Assembly: GCF_020536995.1 (NCBI RefSeq)
Contig: NC_068365.1
Coordinates: 33,309,067 to 33,373,066, forward strand
DNA from: Dreissena polymorpha
Taxonomy: Eukaryota > Mollusca > Bivalvia > Myida > Dreissenidae
DNA length: 64,000 nucleotides
Direction: 5' to 3'
The first letter of the stretch is position 1, and each line of letters opens with the position of its first letter. A program made the position numbers and the translations under genes. Below the pieces are notes generated by a model. The model was not told the DNA's origin and searched no databases. It saw only the letters and a program-made list of their open reading frames with translations. Positions 60,150 through 64,000 of the stretch are shown here, piece after piece.

Positions 60150-63100
60150 ATGGTAATCGATATACAAACATATCGCTTGAGAATTGGGTCATTCCATATG
60201 CAGCGTAACTGCAGAAACGACGGTGAAAGTTATACGCGGACAGACAGTTCAAAAAGCAGCGACGTTAACAATAACGCTGCTAAATTTATGGCATTTATTG
60301 TCATCCTTTTCTGTGCCTTAAACAATACACATCGTGTACCAAAAATCGCATCGGAGTAAGATATTCTTAACAATGTATTATTTTGTGTTTAAAAATGTAA
60401 CTTTAACTTAACACTACAGAGCAGTCATTGTTTCAAAATCCCACACTATTAACGTCAATATAAATATTTATGTATTCAAACTGTTCAATATCATGGAGAT
60501 GACATATTAACGTTACCCGTTTTCAATACACAACGTTTTTGAAAAATATGGTATATAATTGAGAATAGCATGAATTATTAAACACCGACATAAACATAAA
60601 ATATTGTATAAATATGCGATGCAGGTAACGAACACATTTGCTCTTTTTATATAGATGGACATATGCTACGGGTATGGATTCTTTAAAGTCGCATCAGTTA
60701 TTCTGGAATGATACTGGCCACCGTTTTTTTCATATTTCAGCAAAGTAAGTCGTGTTCTTTTTCAAAAGGTAACTGGTCAAAATTGTGTTATTTTTAATTC
60801 AACAGAGGATATTCTATTGCATCTATCTTATATTTAAACTTCACTATTACACTTTGCTTAAGGTTCTTTTAATCATTTGGTAAGTTTGACAATCTGCGTT
60901 TTGACTTCAGATTTTGCAATAAAAATGAACACTTATATGAATAAAATGTGCTTCTTTTTATAACAAGATTATTTCTTTGTGGTGTAAACTATATAATAAA
61001 AGCACTGATGTTGTATTTGTACTTAAACTTAAAGCCCATGTCAACCGAAAATAAATAAATATATAAAATTATTCTGAAATGGCATTAGTTTTTTTTATCT
61101 AAACAAATGAGATTTGTTTCACTTATCATTCTTTCATTCGTTAATATTACATGTAATTATGTTTATATTTTAACTATATTGGTACGAATAGAATATACTA
61201 TTCACCATTTGCTCGTACAAACGAACTTGATCGATTTAATCCAGAGAAATAGCACGATATGAAACATAATTTTTAAGAATGATTCGTCGGCACATTTTAC
61301 TGGATTTTTTTATTGTGGACAGTAAGAGATGACTGCAAAAAGTATCAGTGAACTACGGCTGTCATGGGTGTTTTTTATTTGCCGAACTCATCATGGCTTA
61401 TATTTAGCTAAATGCGTACTTACTCGAGCAGTGCAGCAAGCTCATCAGTACTAAGTATTACTTTATGGATGCTAAATTAGTAATTCTACACGCTCATGCA
61501 TAAAACTTGTAAACAATGAAAAAGTCATGTTTTTTTTTCAAACTCAATCCAATTCGTGCAAACGGGTACGTTAAATTTCTATTTGTAGTGGGCTCAGAAC
61601 CTAGTGTCTTTAATTGCATGTAAATGAACATAACAGTTCAAAACATGTGTGGCTTTTGCATATAGAAGCTGCGATATCCTGATGTTAATTAATTAATATG
61701 TAGGTATTTAGACTCAAGGTTAACGAATACATTACGGTATTTGGTTAAACAGCTTCTGAAAATATGTTTACCACGGCAACTATGATGTGGTTTGTATATA
61801 CACAGTTCATTGGGTGGTCATAAGTGATGATGTACTTGAGAAACGTTTTCTCCGCAGTTATTTGAACATTATGTTTTTAGAAGGCCATCAATTGACATTA
61901 GATTTGCCAAATTGTCTCTGAAACCATGCACTTTGTGAAGCTGTTGATATGTTATGCGAACCGATTTCTTGTGCGTTTAAGTAGGCACGTCATAGATGGT
62001 TCAACAATTGCAAATAGGGTAACAATCGTGTTTGGACGGTTGTGACGAAAATACTTTCATTTAAAGAGTAAAGACATACGAGACGTCTCTAATCTTAAAA
62101 AGTATTCATTTCATTTAAGACACTTGTCTTATTTCTTGGTTGATAGAGAGAGACAGAACGGTTCATGTGTTTGAAAAAAATCTGTTCTTAAACTGCAACG
62201 TGTGCTTTGTGACAGAAATAAGGTTTGCAACGTCTACTTCGTGATACATTTCTTTATATTACCCGAGACGATCATGCTTTGGCAAAACATCCGAATCGTT
62301 GACGTAGAAATTCAGAGCTGTGTTTCATTATCATTGTCATTCATTATATGATAGTAACGTAAATCTCGATTTGGTTTAAATAAGCATTAATACACGAATT
62401 CAAGTATCGCTATGTCAAGATCTTTAGGTATACCGTTCTACCCATTTGAAGCATGTGTTAGTTTTCAGGGTTCTCTATTCAAACAACTCATAGGCAGTTG
62501 ATAACACAACAGATGTACTTATGTATAAGTTTGATACATATGTATTTATATTTTAAGCTTAACGGCAACGGACTTTGCGAAAATATTACCGCGAAGAGCC
62601 ATACAAATACAATTATATATTTCTGGAATAGAACCAAACCCAGGACCTACAACTCCATGTTCTGAAGGTAATATTATTACTTCATGTTTGGATAATTTGT
62701 CAAAAAAACGTTTGAGGTATGCATTTTGCATGAAGGGACTCTGTGTGTTGGTAAAGTGCCATTTCAAACATAACACTGTTTCATTATCTAAATGCTTTAA
62801 AAATACGAAACTAAAATGTGTTAAATATTGTGGTTTTAAATGAACCGTGATTAAATCAATATGCCATCTTATGAATTTTAGGTAAAACACAATTTACATA
62901 AGTATACTTTAACAAATCAATAATTGATAAAACTTTACTATCGATCCAAACCAATGCATTCTATGTTACAAATAATAATTGACATAGGCTAATGACAAAT
63001 TAATCATTTGTCTACTGGCTATAAGTCTGTTTGCCATAAATGTTTAGCGAATAAACACAACCCGTTGTAAAGATTGTTATGTGCCACCTACACTTATAAC

Positions 63101-63925
63101 CGTTACACGTTTTAGCTTTCACGATAATTTATCACGTGCACATGGTACGATTGATGAATTGTTAACATTCCCTTTTTTACCATTTTTATTAGTTGTTGTA
63201 AGCGGGATATTAATTGTTGGCTCTCTTTGGTCAGCAAACAAAGATACAACTTATTCGCCCAAAGAGCAACTCATTTCTCTAGTTGAAACAATCATAGAAA
63301 AATCTGCAATAAAATACAATGAAACACTATTAATTCACCGGATTGAGTTGCGCCATATCTTACAAACACATATTATTCTAACTATATTGTTATGACACAT
63401 CACCAACACAGAAACACTTTATCGTTTAGTTCGATTATGATTTATTAAATGTCACCATAATATCGCCAATGTTTGCGTTTACATACATCTACATGCTTTA
63501 ATCATAATAAATAATAAAACTGCACGGTTGCACATGATACATTTAGACTTCTGCAAACAAAATAGAATTTGACCATCTTTTTATTATTTGTTCGCTTCTA
63601 ATAACCAGTGAAATTACGTTCGCCGTTGCTATAGTATTCGCAAAACAAACAAAATAATAATAAGACTTAAACTAAATTTGATATTCAAAAAGTGTATATA
63701 TATTATTTTGAAAAGTATGTTTCAATTTCATAATGTTTATTTAAATAAACTTCACAGACACGAGTATGCATATTTGTATTTAAGATATCACAGAAATACG
63801 CTACAATGCCCAGCAAGAGCAGTTGCGAACATTGCAATCTCGACTAGATACATTTATAAACCAGCATTCACGATTTCTGAGGCCAACTAGAGAACAAATC
63901 GCTGAAGCAGGGTTTTATTACACGG
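60150..63925 (+). CDS. IAP copy C, 5' part (runs off the window)
   Basis: Exons 60150-60355, 60655-60744, 62558-62667 and 63794-63925 are phase-compatible (2, 2, 1, 1). Exon 1 gives MVIDIQTYRLRIGSF and a hydrophobic stretch at residues 44-57 (AKFMAFIVILFCAL). Exon 2 resembles copy B exon 3. Exon 3 carries the 2A-like SGIEPNPGP at residues 121-129. The last exon encodes the first half of a BIR (LQSRLDTF...IAEAGFYYTG) like BIR2 of A and B. No exon for the unknown domain or BIR1 lies between 62667 and 63794, so copy C may have a shorter order: leader, 2A-like, single BIR, then whatever follows outside the window. The start is supported by conservation and by a likely acceptor ttgcag 5 bases before the ATG. 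Confidence 0.7.
62558..62667 (+). CDS. copy C exon 3: 2A-like motif
   Basis: Phase 2 in, phase 1 out. Encodes RRAIQIQLYISGIEPNPGP, with the motif at 62622-62648, then TTPCSEG at the donor GTAATA. NPGP is intact. As in A and B, the position of the canonical Asp is occupied by Gly. Confidence 0.8.
63116..63395 (+). CDS. uncertain ORF or exon with a hydrophobic helix, within copy C
   Basis: An open frame from 63081 (or from a good acceptor, cgttttag, at 63115) to TGA at 63393 encodes FPFLPFLLVVVSGILIVGSLW, a probable membrane helix, then SANKDTTYSPKEQLISLVET. The phase from acceptor 63115 does not match the preceding 2A-like exon (which ends phase 1). It would need another exon between, or it belongs to something else, or it is chance. 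No homology recognised. Confidence 0.25.
63794..63925 (+). CDS. copy C BIR N-half exon
   Basis: The acceptor at 63792-63793 (tatcacag) and donor GTATAT bound a 132-nt exon, phase 1 in and out. It encodes RYNAQQEQLRTLQSRLDTF and then IAEAGFYYTG. It aligns with the BIR2 N-half exons of A and B but lacks the Trp-Pro after DTF (it has INQHSRFLRP), so it is a diverged BIR. The zinc-binding half must lie beyond position 64000. Confidence 0.75.
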
Positions 63926-64000
63926 GTATATATTTCAATACGTAGAAGAAAAGATAAACACCCTATTTAATATAATTTTTAAAACATTCAAATAATATCA

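Overview
The window looks like AT-rich, intron-rich metazoan DNA, most likely from a bivalve mollusc. The main evidence is a tandem cluster of inhibitor-of-apoptosis (IAP/BIRC) genes of BIR-BIR-UBA-RING type with many small exons and GT-AG introns. The cluster sits in repeat-rich DNA with TTAA-flanked foldback elements, a SINE with a tRNA-like head, and repeats that resemble common bivalve ones. No bacterial genes, CRISPR arrays or rRNA are visible. Exon models were built by eye from splice signals, reading phase and alignment of the copies to each other. Names of families come from memory, not from searches.

Layout: (1) 151-1527 is the 3' end of a first IAP copy, disabled by a frameshift, a lost splice donor and two stops in its RING exon. 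(2) 1.5-20.9 kb is intergenic, with a THAP-like exon, fragments of unnamed multicopy protein families, a decayed SAP-SWIM-YqaJ-like gene on the minus strand (about 8.8-10.3 kb), several foldback/MITE-like elements and a degenerate tandem repeat. (3) 21053-30184 is IAP copy A, with every expected domain present but two frameshifts. (4) 30.2-44.0 kb is intergenic, with a LINE RNase H relic, an internally deleted pogo/Tigger transposon and other repeats. (5) 44081-56426 is IAP copy B, open in every exon found, but ending after the first half of its second BIR. Introns of B hold a 2.5-kb 176-bp-period array, a SINE and two other mobile repeats. (6) 58718-59688 is a large TTAA foldback element. (7) 60150-63925 is the 5' part of IAP copy C, which runs off the window.

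The most notable feature is the N-terminus of the IAP copies. All three 5' ends begin with a near-identical leader (M-x-[VI]-D-I-Q-T-Y-R-x-R-I-G-S-F), followed by a short hydrophobic stretch and then an exon carrying a 2A-like motif (SGVELNPGP in A, SGLELDPDP in B, SGIEPNPGP in C). A and B then have a large exon encoding a conserved domain I do not recognise, followed by the BIR domains. A membrane-type leader with a 2A-like motif on an IAP is unusual. 2A-like N-terminal signals are known from sea-urchin NLR immune receptors and from some non-LTR retrotransposons, so a similar dual-targeting or translational-recoding role is a reasonable hypothesis. However, every copy here lacks the Asp of the canonical 2A motif.

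The cluster shows birth-and-death evolution: one broken 3' fragment, one copy with frameshifts, one copy truncated at the 3' side, and one copy whose leader could splice in frame straight to a BIR exon.
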